DNA from: Marininema mesophilum
GTDB taxonomy: Bacteria; Bacillota; Bacilli; Thermoactinomycetales; DSM-45169
DNA: 64,000 bases
Direction of reading: 5' to 3'
Assembly: GCF_900106775.1 (NCBI RefSeq)
Contig: NZ_FNNQ01000007.1
Location: 1-64,000 of the forward strand
In this document: positions 8,721-16,967 of the stretch, one piece after another
How the letters are laid out: each line of letters begins with the position of its first letter
Position numbering within the stretch: position 1 is the stretch's first letter
Notes under the pieces: generated by a model
Told to the model about the DNA's origin: nothing
The model's database searches: none
Seen by the model: the letters and a program-made list of their open reading frames with translations, nothing else
Translations under genes and position numbers: made by a program

Positions 8721-9683
8721 ATGGCTGATCAACGATTAATAGACGCTACTCCCGCTGAAATGACCAATATGAAAGGACGTGAGTTACTCCTTTCTATCCA
8801 GGCATCAGAGGGACGAACGGTTGTAGCAGAGACAGTGGCTCCTTTTCTGCCCTTAGTGGATGGGTGTAGCAATTGCGAGATTGCAACAGCCTTTGGAGCT
8901 GACCTTCTCTTACTAAATAAATATGATGTGCAAAATCCATGTGTCGGTGGTTTTCCCTCTCGTTCGGGTGCCTTATCAGACAATAAAGGACTGCTGGCTG
9001 ATTATGAACAGATGCTGGGGATAGGGGTTACAGCAGGAGAAGTAACTCGATTTGTAGGCCGGCCTGTAGGAGTCAATTTGGAGCCAGTGGAGAAGGAGGT
9101 CTCTACAAGTGAAGTAGCCCTCGGGAGACGGGCAACCCCTATGAATGGTGAAAAGGCGATGGAGCAGGGAGCTCGCTTTCTCGTACTTACTGGGAACCCA
9201 CGTACAGGGATAACTACGGAGGCGATAACCACTCAAATAAAAGCCCTTCGCGGAGCACTTGGACCCGAAATCATTTTGATGGCAGGGAAAATGCATGGTA
9301 CTGGAGTTAATCCATCCAACCGAGATTGGCTAACGGAAAAAGAGTTAGAGGGCTTTATTGAACATGGAGCCGATGTCATATTGTTACCATTACCGGGTAG
9401 CGTACCGGGTATCTCTGTTGCGATGGTGAATAAGTGGGTACGAATGTGTCACGAGAGGGGAGCTCTTACAATGCTTACTCTGGGTACTTCCCAGGAAAGC
9501 TCTTCTCAAGGGGTGATTGAACGGTTAGCCATTGATGGAAAGATGGCTGGAGGAGACCTATTTCATATCGGTGACGCTGGATTTAGTGGAATTGCTCTCC
9601 CAGAAAATATCCACGCATATTCCATTTCGTTAAAAGGGAGACGGCATACGTATCGGCGCATGGCCCAGTCTCATTATAGATAA
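8721..9683 (+). CDS. Uncharacterised PTS-associated protein (DUF7916-like)
   Basis: A 320-aa soluble protein with repeated strand-helix units suggestive of a TIM barrel. Conspicuous motifs are DGCSNCEIATAFGAD near residue 46, LNKYDVQNP, KMHGTGVNPSN, GADVILLPLPGSVPG and LFHIGDAGFSG near the C-terminus. I recall this family (annotated variously as a DUF or, misleadingly, as a haloacid-dehalogenase-like protein) beside PTS genes, but its reaction is not known to me. The ATG at 8721 follows the permease stop by 1 nt; an in-frame ATG at 8709 would overlap it. The pairing suggests a role in handling the imported sugar. Confidence 0.75.
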   Translation: MADQRLIDATPAEMTNMKGRELLLSIQASEGRTVVAETVAPFLPLVDGCSNCEIATAFGADLLLLNKYDVQNPCVGGFPSRSGALSDNKGLLADYEQMLGIGVTAGEVTRFVGRPVGVNLEPVEKEVSTSEVALGRRATPMNGEKAMEQGARFLVLTGNPRTGITTEAITTQIKALRGALGPEIILMAGKMHGTGVNPSNRDWLTEKELEGFIEHGADVILLPLPGSVPGISVAMVNKWVRMCHERGALTMLTLGTSQESSSQGVIERLAIDGKMAGGDLFHIGDAGFSGIALPENIHAYSISLKGRRHTYRRMAQSHYR

Positions 9684-9710
9684 AACGCTAAATTATTTGG
9701 CTGTAAATTA

Positions 9711-9756
9711 AAAAGAGAAGAGTCTCCTGTTGGGAGGTTCCCTTCTCTTTTTATTT
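9711..9756 (+). terminator. Terminator after the PTS operon
   Basis: AAAGAGAAG and CTTCTCTTT form the outer stem, with an inner CTCC/GGAG stem, followed by TTTATTT. Confidence 0.8.
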
Positions 9757-9825
9757 AAAAGTTTTAGAGGATGTAAGTTGTGAAAAAAATCCTATGTGTG
9801 GATAAACAAGAAAGTTATTCTTGTA

Positions 9826-10098
9826 TTAGTTGGAAGTTACGCCGTCAGCGTCTAGCATATGATGCATCTCTTCAATGCATTTACGGCTAACCACTTTGTT
9901 TTTATAGCGAACGGTGTTGTCTACTTCACCTGTGAAAATGCATGCTGGCTCGTACTTTTTAAGCACGATCCGCTCTCCATCGACATAAATCTCCAAGGCG
10001 TCTTTCTCCCCAATTCCCAAAGTGCGTCGAAGTTCGATCGGAATAACCACTCGGCCAAGTTCATCAACTTTACGGACAATACCTGTGGATTTCAACAT
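9826..10098 (-). CDS. abrB: Transition-state regulator AbrB
   Basis: AbrB is a DNA-binding repressor of stationary-phase and sporulation genes during growth. The 90-aa product has the N-terminal swapped-hairpin AbrB domain: GIVRKVDELGRVVIP (residues 6-20), ELRRTLGI and LEIYVDGERIVLKKY, with a C-terminal dimerisation tail. The ATG at 10098 follows GAGGAGA. It is on the reverse strand, as in B. subtilis, and upstream has a promoter and tandem Spo0A boxes. A short hairpin (ACAAGAA/TTCTTGT) lies downstream at about 9808-9826 but has no T run. Confidence 0.95.
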   Translation of the reverse strand: MLKSTGIVRKVDELGRVVIPIELRRTLGIGEKDALEIYVDGERIVLKKYEPACIFTGEVDNTVRYKNKVVSRKCIEEMHHMLDADGVTSN

Positions 10099-10148
10099 AA
10101 TAACGTCTCCTCTCACTCTTTTAATCTTTTTTTAGTCTTGGTCTTGAC

Positions 10149-10165
10149 GCCGTCAAATTTCGACA
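10149..10165 (-). promoter_or_regulatory. Tandem Spo0A boxes in the abrB leader
   Basis: On the reverse strand TGTCGAA (a perfect 0A box), a 3-nt gap and TGACGGC (5 of 7). The paired boxes have the same orientation and spacing as those I recall at B. subtilis abrB, and lie at about +11 to +27 from the predicted start point. Phosphorylated Spo0A bound here would repress abrB. Confidence 0.7.
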
Positions 10166-10182
10166 TAATCAGCATCAACCTC

Positions 10183-10211
10183 ATCATACCAGCGATTCCT
10201 ATAACAGTCAA
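10183..10211 (-). promoter_or_regulatory. abrB sigma-A promoter
   Basis: On the reverse strand TTGACT (10211-10206), 17 nt, TATGAT (10188-10183). It lies about 85 nt upstream of the abrB start codon, with the Spo0A boxes just downstream. Confidence 0.8.
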
Positions 10212-10364
10212 TAAGACATAGAGGTAATTTTATAGAAAATTTTTTAAGCAAAAAAATAAGATTTCCAAATATATGCAGGTATCTAAAAGCCTAATTTCAC
10301 GGGGGATTACGGGGCTTTAGTTTTCCTGTAAACTGGATAATGAGATCTTGTCGGAGGAGAAGAG

Positions 10365-11333
10365 GTGGAAAAAAGGATGTTGTCAGTCTCTCAAAAATTA
10401 AAAGATAAAATGAAAGAAGCCAATCAGGAGTTGAGGCGGATTTATCCCACAGAGGTATTTGATCGACAACAGCTACGTGAGCAATTGAAGGGGATCGGTG
10501 TTTTTTCTGCAATAGAAAAATGGACAGGCCATCCCTTGAAGCAATGGCTCAGAGGAGAGACGTTAGTAGGGGTAGATGGGTCCGTCAATTCGACACCAGG
10601 AACACATCCGCATACCTTATCGCTATTTCAAGCCTTGGCAAAGGGAACACGAGGAGAGGAGCACTGGGCGGCAGATCTTTATACCCCGTTACTAGAGAAG
10701 GAGGATGAGAGCGAGGAGGGTAGCCTGGCAAGGGAAGCAAAGCGGCGAGGCTCTCTCCTTGCTTCCTTGGAGATTCAGGTTGCTTTGGAAGCGATTGAAC
10801 GTTGGAAACCACGGGTAGTGATGATGGATGGTTCTCTCCTTCATTTTTTGATCGATGATGCGCCAGGATGGGGGAGGTTGAAAGATGCGGCGTTGACAGA
10901 GGGCGTTTTATTAGTTGGGGTGGCAGAGGAGATCGGAACGAAGAGTTTAGCCCGTCGATTATTTAGTAATTCCTCAACGTATTCTGATCGAGAGCTCCTT
11001 TTTGGAGCATTACATAGGGGAGAATGTTATCGTTCAGAGGAGATGGATCTTCCAGGGACGGGGTTATGGAAGGCGGTACTTTGCTCTACGAAGCATCCTC
11101 AGCCAGTAGGGATCGATGGCCTCTTGGCTCAGTCAGAGGAGCGGGAAAATCTGATATCGCTCGTCCATACGTTGACACCGAGTGAGGGACGGGGGGTACC
11201 TCTATGGTTAGATATTGTGGACCGAGAAGTACGTGTGACGGATGCCTTAGTACGAGGGTTGGTGGATCAGTATATTGATCCTGATCTACACCACCGTCTA
11301 TTGATTCCAAAACGGAGTGATCGTCATTTGTAA
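10365..11333 (+). CDS. nurA: NurA-family DNA-end nuclease
   Basis: NurA is a 5'-3' DNA exo/endonuclease that acts with the HerA translocase to resect double-strand ends, best studied in archaea. The 322-aa product has the acidic metal-site motifs GVDGS (D71), MMDGSLL (D155) and SDRELLF (D208), and a C-terminal DREVRVTDALV block. The GTG start has CGGAGGAG at a 7-nt spacing. herA follows after 30 nt, confirming the pairing. The operon is absent from this position in B. subtilis, where abrB is followed by metS. Confidence 0.88.
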   Translation: MEKRMLSVSQKLKDKMKEANQELRRIYPTEVFDRQQLREQLKGIGVFSAIEKWTGHPLKQWLRGETLVGVDGSVNSTPGTHPHTLSLFQALAKGTRGEEHWAADLYTPLLEKEDESEEGSLAREAKRRGSLLASLEIQVALEAIERWKPRVVMMDGSLLHFLIDDAPGWGRLKDAALTEGVLLVGVAEEIGTKSLARRLFSNSSTYSDRELLFGALHRGECYRSEEMDLPGTGLWKAVLCSTKHPQPVGIDGLLAQSEERENLISLVHTLTPSEGRGVPLWLDIVDREVRVTDALVRGLVDQYIDPDLHHRLLIPKRSDRHL

Positions 11334-11363
11334 TGTGATAAAAATTGAGGGGAGGAAGAAGCG

Positions 11364-13220
11364 ATGCAAGTTGTTGGTGTTACCACGCAGCAAGAGGTAT
11401 ATGTTGCTTCCAAGGAGCGGAAATTTCGCATCAATGAAATTCTTGTGTTGGAGGATCGAGAGTTAGATCACCCTCGGGGCGAAGTAGTGGAAACCCTATC
11501 CTACAATCGACTGATTCCGATGGGGATGGACAAGTCTGTCGTGGACACCCAAGTCATCCAATCCTTAGAGCAGATTGGCTATGATATTGGCTCCGATGAG
11601 GTGAATGTTGCTAAATTACGTTTGTTTGCCGAGGCACCTTATCCTGTGCGAACAGGTGTCCCAGTGCGGGCGCCACGTTTTGAGGAGGTGCGTCGGTTAT
11701 TGGTAAAGGCTGATCCTGATGAGGGGATGGTGCTCGGGGAAATTCGCGGAACAGAAGCCCTCGGGGATACAGTGGGTCCCGATTTACAAAATCGCGTTCG
11801 TTTGATCGAGAATGGGGAGTGGCGGGATCAACGGGGGGTTCCATTCTTGTTTGATATCCGAACGATGCAACAGTACCCTCACATCGGCGTTTTTGGTGGA
11901 TCAGGTTCAGGGAAATCCTTTGGTTTACGTGTGATATTAGAAGAAATGATGAAGCTTCAAGTGCCTACGCTTGTTTTTGATCCTCATTTTGAGATGAATT
12001 TTGGCGAAAGGGTGCCAGAATGGGGAGAGGATGCACCAAACTATACGGATCGTTGGTTGGCCGTGCAGGTTGGGCGTGAGGTAGGTATTCATTTTCCGGA
12101 GCTTTCTTCTAAAGAATTGATCAATCTACTGGGTGCATCAGGGAGCGGTTTATCGGATCCGATGAGCAATGTGATTCAATCCCTTCATAGACGCCGGGAT
12201 AGTTATTATTCCTTTAGTGATCGCTTGGCTAATGTATCCCAGGCGATTGAGGAGGGGGAGAAAGGTCTTAAAAAGCGGTTTCATGATGAGGATCTTTCAC
12301 CTACAGAGGTGGAACGGGTTAAGCATTTACTAGAGCTACTCTCTCAATACGGAAGTCTCCCTCTCTCTTCAGTTAAGGGAGTGCAATGGCGTTTAAATCG
12401 ATTAGAGAAGGCCGGTTTATTCACCCAGGATATTAAGATGGTGGAGCAGGGGTTGGAGCAAGGGCGTTTGGTTGTGATCCAAGGGGATACCTGGTTGCTC
12501 CAAGTCTTCTCTACCTATGTGGTAAATTCGATTTATTGGAAGCGTAGAGAATATCGGGATGCCCGGATGAATGGGAAGGAAGGGACTTTTTTTCCGCCCT
12601 TTGTGATCGTTACGGATGAAGCCCATAACTTTGCTCCAAAGGGTGTGGATGCGCCACCAAAGAAGGCGCTGAAGGAGATTGCCCAGGAGGGACGTAAGTA
12701 TGGAGCTTTTCTTATATTGGCGACGCAACGGCCGACTCTCCTTGATGAGACCATAACCGCGCAGTTGAATACCAAGTTTGTTTTTCGTACCGTACGGGGA
12801 ACAGATATTGCTACGTTGAGAGAGGAGACAGACCTTACCCAGGAAGAGGGGAAGCGCCTTCCTTATTTACGCTCGGGAGATACCTTTGTCTCCTCGGCAG
12901 TGTATGGACGTACCGTGTTTGTGAGGGTGCGGGCTTCCTATACTCATAGCCCCCACGTCTCCAACCCCTTTGATGAGCTCCGCGCCGTTCGAGTGGAGCA
13001 GGATGATCAAATATTAAAGGTGGTACGGGAACAACTTCCTATTTTTGATACCGAATTACTTGATGTACTTACCCAGGTGAATCGGGAGTGTGGATGTAAC
13101 TGGGAGGTGAATCGTTTTAAACAGGAGTTGGAACGATGGTCTGCCAATGGAGAAATTGTAAAAAAGGAATCCCCCTTTGTGACTCGTTATGATCAACCAG
13201 CAAAGGATGGGGATATTTAG
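11364..13220 (+). CDS. herA: HerA-family DNA translocase/ATPase
   Basis: HerA is a hexameric FtsK-like ATPase that drives NurA along DNA ends. The 618-aa product has an N-terminal HAS-barrel-like region (about 1-160), Walker A GGSGSGKS at 178-185, Walker B VIVTDEAH around 414-421, and then EGRKYGAFLILATQRP, the sensor segment of the family. The C-terminus (about 540-618) looks like a winged-helix or lid extension. The ATG follows GGGGAGG. It is co-directional with nurA and ends 18 nt before the metS T-box promoter. Confidence 0.88.
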   Translation: MQVVGVTTQQEVYVASKERKFRINEILVLEDRELDHPRGEVVETLSYNRLIPMGMDKSVVDTQVIQSLEQIGYDIGSDEVNVAKLRLFAEAPYPVRTGVPVRAPRFEEVRRLLVKADPDEGMVLGEIRGTEALGDTVGPDLQNRVRLIENGEWRDQRGVPFLFDIRTMQQYPHIGVFGGSGSGKSFGLRVILEEMMKLQVPTLVFDPHFEMNFGERVPEWGEDAPNYTDRWLAVQVGREVGIHFPELSSKELINLLGASGSGLSDPMSNVIQSLHRRRDSYYSFSDRLANVSQAIEEGEKGLKKRFHDEDLSPTEVERVKHLLELLSQYGSLPLSSVKGVQWRLNRLEKAGLFTQDIKMVEQGLEQGRLVVIQGDTWLLQVFSTYVVNSIYWKRREYRDARMNGKEGTFFPPFVIVTDEAHNFAPKGVDAPPKKALKEIAQEGRKYGAFLILATQRPTLLDETITAQLNTKFVFRTVRGTDIATLREETDLTQEEGKRLPYLRSGDTFVSSAVYGRTVFVRVRASYTHSPHVSNPFDELRAVRVEQDDQILKVVREQLPIFDTELLDVLTQVNRECGCNWEVNRFKQELERWSANGEIVKKESPFVTRYDQPAKDGDI

Positions 13221-13238
13221 GAAAAGTGGAGGGTTGTG

Positions 13239-13268
13239 TTGATATTATTCAACCATATTGACTATAAT
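13239..13268 (+). promoter_or_regulatory. metS leader promoter
   Basis: TTGATA, 18-nt spacer, TATAAT at 13263-13268, just upstream of the T-box leader. Confidence 0.65.
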
Positions 13269-13304
13269 GGGAGTTAAGTTGATTGGTTTGTATAATGGGA
13301 AGAT

Positions 13305-13566
13305 TTGTTGACGGGGAGGAGTAGCCTCGCGTCCCTATTGATTAGAGAGCCGGGTCGGGTGAAAGCCGGTATAGGGATTACAGGTGAAGATGGCCCCTGA
13401 GAACTCTCTTTGAAGCCTTGGTTAAGGTGGTAGGGGAGGGCGTGTCCCGGGCGTTAACAGGGCAGTGTGTTCACTGGTAAAGGACGTTTTCCGCGAGGAG
13501 GCGTCGAACTTGGGTGGTACCGCGAAGGCAGTCTTCGCCCCATAAATGGGGGAAGGCTTTTTAGTT
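13305..13566 (+). ncRNA. T-box leader upstream of metS
   Basis: A tRNA-sensing leader that lets transcription continue into metS when uncharged tRNA is bound. The T-box sequence TGGGTGGTACCGCG is at about 13511-13524. Stem I begins near AGAGAGCCGGG with the matching CCTGAGAACTCTCT. A plausible specifier ATG (Met) is at 13390-13392, followed by a purine. A terminator follows: GTCTTC+CCCCAT pair with ATGGGG+GAAGGC, then TTTTT at about 13562. Confidence 0.9.
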
Positions 13567-13588
13567 TGTTATATAAGGAGAGAGCGAG

Positions 13589-15574
13589 ATGTCGACCAAA
13601 CCTACGTATTACATCACCACACCGATCTACTATCCCAATGACAACCTTCATATCGGTCACGCGTATACAACAGTGGCTGGTGACACCATGGCCCGCTATA
13701 AGCGCCTGCGGGGCTATGATGTTATGTATTTGACAGGGACAGATGAGCATGGTCAGAAAATTGAAAGACGGGCACAGGAACAAGGGCAAGATCCCCAAGC
13801 CTTTGTGGATGGGATTGTCGAAGGAATTCAAGCATTATGGGCCAAGTTAGAAATCTCTTATGATGACTTTATTCGTACCAGTGAAGAGCGTCATCAAGAG
13901 GTGTGCCAAAAGGTTTTTCAACAACTGCTGGATCAAGGAGATATCTACCTTGATGAGTATGAAGGCTGGTATTGTACTCCCTGTGAGTCCTTTTGGACAG
14001 AACGTCAGCTAATAGAAGGAAATTGTCCTGATTGTGGTCGCCCTGTCGAAAAAACGCGGGAAGAGAGCTATTTCTTCCGTACAAGCAAATATGCAGATCG
14101 CCTTTTGAAATATTATGAAGAGAACCCTGATTTCATCCAGCCAGAAAGTCGTAAAAACGAGATGATCCAGAATTTTATCAAACCTGGTCTTGAGGACTTA
14201 GCTGTCTCCCGAACCACATTTGATTGGGGAATTCCGGTTCCGGGAAATCCAAAACATGTGATGTACGTCTGGATCGATGCCCTGACTAACTATATTTCCG
14301 CTTTAGGTTATGGAACCGACAAGGATGTAAAGTACCAGAAGTATTGGCCTGCCAATGTTCATCTTGTTGGGAAGGATATCGTCCGCTTTCATACGATTTA
14401 CTGGCCAATTATGTTGATGGCGTTAGATCTTCCCCTACCCAAACAGGTCTTCGGCCATGGATTTTTTATGATGAAGGATGGAAAAATGTCCAAGTCCAAG
14501 GGGAATGTAGTCGATCCTGTGCCATTGATTGATCGCTATGGATTGGATCGGGTACGCTATTACCTCCTGCGGGAAGTTCCCTTTGGCTATGATGGTGTCT
14601 TTACTCCGGAAGGATTTATTGAGCGCACCAATGCAGACCTGGCCAATGACCTAGGAAACCTATTGCATCGTACCTTGACAATGGTGAATAAATATTCGGA
14701 TGGTAAGGTGACTGAGCGAATCATCCAGGGTACTGAATACGATAATGCACTCGTTCAACTGGCTGAAGAGACTGTTACAAAAGTGGAAAACTTCATGGAT
14801 CAAATGCAATTTTCCATGGCATTAACGGCGATTTGGGAACTAATTCGTGGAACGAATCGTTATTTAGAAGGAACGATGCCCTGGGAGTTGGCAAAGGATC
14901 CCGCTAAAAAAGAGATATTGGGCTCTGTTCTGTACCATGTGGTTGAAGCGCTACGATTTGTCAGTGTAATGATTCAGCCGTTCTTGGTACGCACTCCAGC
15001 AGGGATATGGGAGCAATTGGGCTTAGTGGAGGACGAGGCTACTACGTCTTGGGGAAGTCTGCGCCAATTTGGCAAATACCCGGCTGGAACAAAGATCCAG
15101 CGCAAAAATCCCCTTTATCCTCGGTTGGACGTTAAGGAGGAAGCAAAGGAGATTGTTATCATGATGGGTGGTACTCCTGTAGAGGAAGAAGGTGATTCGA
15201 AAAAAATGGCAGAAGTTCCGCAAGAAAGTAGCGGTGTAGCTGATTTAGCGGATCTGATTGGGATTGACCAGTTTTCAGCTGTGGATTTACGTGTGGCAGA
15301 GATTATCGAAGCAGGTCCTCTGAAAGGGGCAGACCGTCTCCTCAAACTACAAGTGGATCTTGGAGGAGAGCGGCGGCAAGTGATTGCAGGGATTGCTCAG
15401 TATTATGAGCCTGCCTCGTTGATTGGCCTAAAGGTAATTCTCGTGGCCAACCTAAAACCTGCTAAGCTCCGTGGAGAACTTTCCGAGGGGATGGTATTGG
15501 CAGCTAAAGCGGAAGGCCGACTCGTGCTCTCTAATCTCTCGGTAGATATTCCAAATGGGACACGACTAACGTAA
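13589..15574 (+). CDS. metS: Methionyl-tRNA synthetase
   Basis: Charges tRNA-Met and initiator tRNA with methionine. HIGH is at residues 21-24 and KMSKS at 299-303. The zinc knuckle is represented by CTPCESF and CPDCG (about 131-149). The C-terminal 100 residues form an EMAP/Trbp111-type tRNA-binding domain (AVDLRVAEI, LKLQVDLGGERRQVIAGI). Its 661-aa length is standard for a class with the C-terminal dimerisation domain. ATG follows AAGGAGAG. Expression should be controlled by the T-box leader. Confidence 0.96.
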   Translation: MSTKPTYYITTPIYYPNDNLHIGHAYTTVAGDTMARYKRLRGYDVMYLTGTDEHGQKIERRAQEQGQDPQAFVDGIVEGIQALWAKLEISYDDFIRTSEERHQEVCQKVFQQLLDQGDIYLDEYEGWYCTPCESFWTERQLIEGNCPDCGRPVEKTREESYFFRTSKYADRLLKYYEENPDFIQPESRKNEMIQNFIKPGLEDLAVSRTTFDWGIPVPGNPKHVMYVWIDALTNYISALGYGTDKDVKYQKYWPANVHLVGKDIVRFHTIYWPIMLMALDLPLPKQVFGHGFFMMKDGKMSKSKGNVVDPVPLIDRYGLDRVRYYLLREVPFGYDGVFTPEGFIERTNADLANDLGNLLHRTLTMVNKYSDGKVTERIIQGTEYDNALVQLAEETVTKVENFMDQMQFSMALTAIWELIRGTNRYLEGTMPWELAKDPAKKEILGSVLYHVVEALRFVSVMIQPFLVRTPAGIWEQLGLVEDEATTSWGSLRQFGKYPAGTKIQRKNPLYPRLDVKEEAKEIVIMMGGTPVEEEGDSKKMAEVPQESSGVADLADLIGIDQFSAVDLRVAEIIEAGPLKGADRLLKLQVDLGGERRQVIAGIAQYYEPASLIGLKVILVANLKPAKLRGELSEGMVLAAKAEGRLVLSNLSVDIPNGTRLT

Positions 15575-15651
15575 AATCTCATCAAATCTGCCCAGGGTCG
15601 AAAGATGAAGGGCAACGTACGTGATGGCACTATCAATTTGGAGGGGTTAGA

Positions 15652-16170
15652 TTGGGTAAGAAGACGAAAAGTGCGGCGAGGGAATGGGTGATTGCTGCTG
15701 TCGTCGCTGCAGCGTTGGTGTTAATCATCCGTAGCTTCCTTTTTGCTCCCTATGAAGTGTATGGTCAATCGATGGAACCTACCTTTAAGGGTAGTGAATT
15801 GTTGATTATCAACAAGTTGATTTATGATGTCAAAGATCCCCAGTATGGAGATATTATTGTCTTCCATACAGCAGAACAGAGTGATTATATTAAACGAGTC
15901 ATTGGTAAGGCAGGAGACCGTATCGAAGTCCGTGATGGGAAAGTCTATCGAAATGGACGGCCTTTAAAGGAGCCTTACCTGAACGAGCAGAAAATACTCG
16001 GTGACTTTCCAACAACAGTTGTACCTAAGGGTCATGTCTTTGCAATGGGAGACAATCGGAACCATAGTCAAGATAGCAGGAAAATCGGTCCCGTCGCTAT
16101 CGATCAAATTGCAGGACGTGCAGATGTACAGTTGACGCCCCTAAAGGATATGAAATTCTTGTTTCCTTAA
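15652..16170 (+). CDS. lepB: Signal peptidase I
   Basis: Membrane-bound serine peptidase that removes signal peptides from exported proteins. One membrane segment (about residues 12-31) is followed by GQSMEPT with the catalytic S40, YIKRVIGKAGD with the catalytic K81, and GDNRNHSQDSR. The 172-aa length is that of the short Gram-positive Sip enzymes. The TTG start has TTTGGAGGGG at a suitable distance. The gene is inserted between metS and tatD compared with B. subtilis. Confidence 0.92.
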   Translation: MGKKTKSAAREWVIAAVVAAALVLIIRSFLFAPYEVYGQSMEPTFKGSELLIINKLIYDVKDPQYGDIIVFHTAEQSDYIKRVIGKAGDRIEVRDGKVYRNGRPLKEPYLNEQKILGDFPTTVVPKGHVFAMGDNRNHSQDSRKIGPVAIDQIAGRADVQLTPLKDMKFLFP

Positions 16171-16187
16171 GGGAGGAGGTTTTGCTC

Positions 16188-16964
16188 GTGTTGTTTGATA
16201 GCCATACGCATATGAACGCCAGCCAATTTAATGAAGATCAGGAGGAAGCCATCCGTCGTGCTCACGAGGATTATCAGGTTACGAGAATTCTCAACATCGG
16301 TTGCGACCGGGAGTCCATTCCAACCTCGATCGCGTTAGCTGAGAAATACGATTTCATATACAGTTCCGTTGGCTGGCATCCAGTGGATGCAGTAGATATG
16401 AGAGTAGAGGATCTCGACTGGCTAGAAGAGCTTTGTGATCATCCTAAGGTAGTGGCCCTTGGAGAAATGGGACTGGACTACCATTGGGATAAATCTCCTC
16501 AAGGGATTCAAGAGAGTGTATTCCGACAACAGATTCGACTCGCTCGGGAATTAAATTTGCCGATCATTATCCATAACCGCGAAGCGGATGAGGATGTGGT
16601 TCGCATTTTACAGGAAGAGAAGGCGAAGGATGTTGGTGGAGTGATGCATTGCTTTAGTGGAGATTGGGAGTTTGCACAAAGGTGTCTCGATCTAGACTTT
16701 CATATTGGGCTTGGTGGTCCTGTTACCTTTAAAAATGCCCATGAGCCAAAAGAGGTAGCAAAACACATTCCGTTGGATAAGCTATTGATCGAGACAGATG
16801 CTCCATACCTAGCGCCTCACCCCAATCGTGGAAAACGTAATGAAACAGGGTATGTAAGTCTAATAGCAGAGCAGATTGCTAACTTACGAGAGATCTCCTT
16901 TGATAAAGTGGCATCGCAAACCTTTGCCAATGCGAGCCGTCTTTTCGGGATTGAAGCGTATTGA
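16188..16964 (+). CDS. tatD: TatD-family metal-dependent nuclease
   Basis: TIM-barrel metal-dependent hydrolase (YabD), reported as a 3'-5' DNA/RNA exonuclease. The metal ligands are visible in FDSHTHM, GEMGLDYHW, IIHNREA, MHCFSG and LIETDAPYLAPH. The 258-aa product starts at the GTG at 16188, which follows GGGAGGAGG by 8 nt and gives the family start MLFDSHTH; a TTG at 16182 is closer to that site. It precedes rnmV by 3 nt; B. subtilis has yabE between them. Confidence 0.93.
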   Translation: MLFDSHTHMNASQFNEDQEEAIRRAHEDYQVTRILNIGCDRESIPTSIALAEKYDFIYSSVGWHPVDAVDMRVEDLDWLEELCDHPKVVALGEMGLDYHWDKSPQGIQESVFRQQIRLARELNLPIIIHNREADEDVVRILQEEKAKDVGGVMHCFSGDWEFAQRCLDLDFHIGLGGPVTFKNAHEPKEVAKHIPLDKLLIETDAPYLAPHPNRGKRNETGYVSLIAEQIANLREISFDKVASQTFANASRLFGIEAY

Positions 16965-16967
16965 GGA

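Noticed and set aside
10365..13220. A larger phage-defence island around nurA-herA
   Set aside because: Both flanks are core genes (abrB, metS), there is no third defence-type gene, integrase or repeat, and codon use looks similar to the neighbours by eye.
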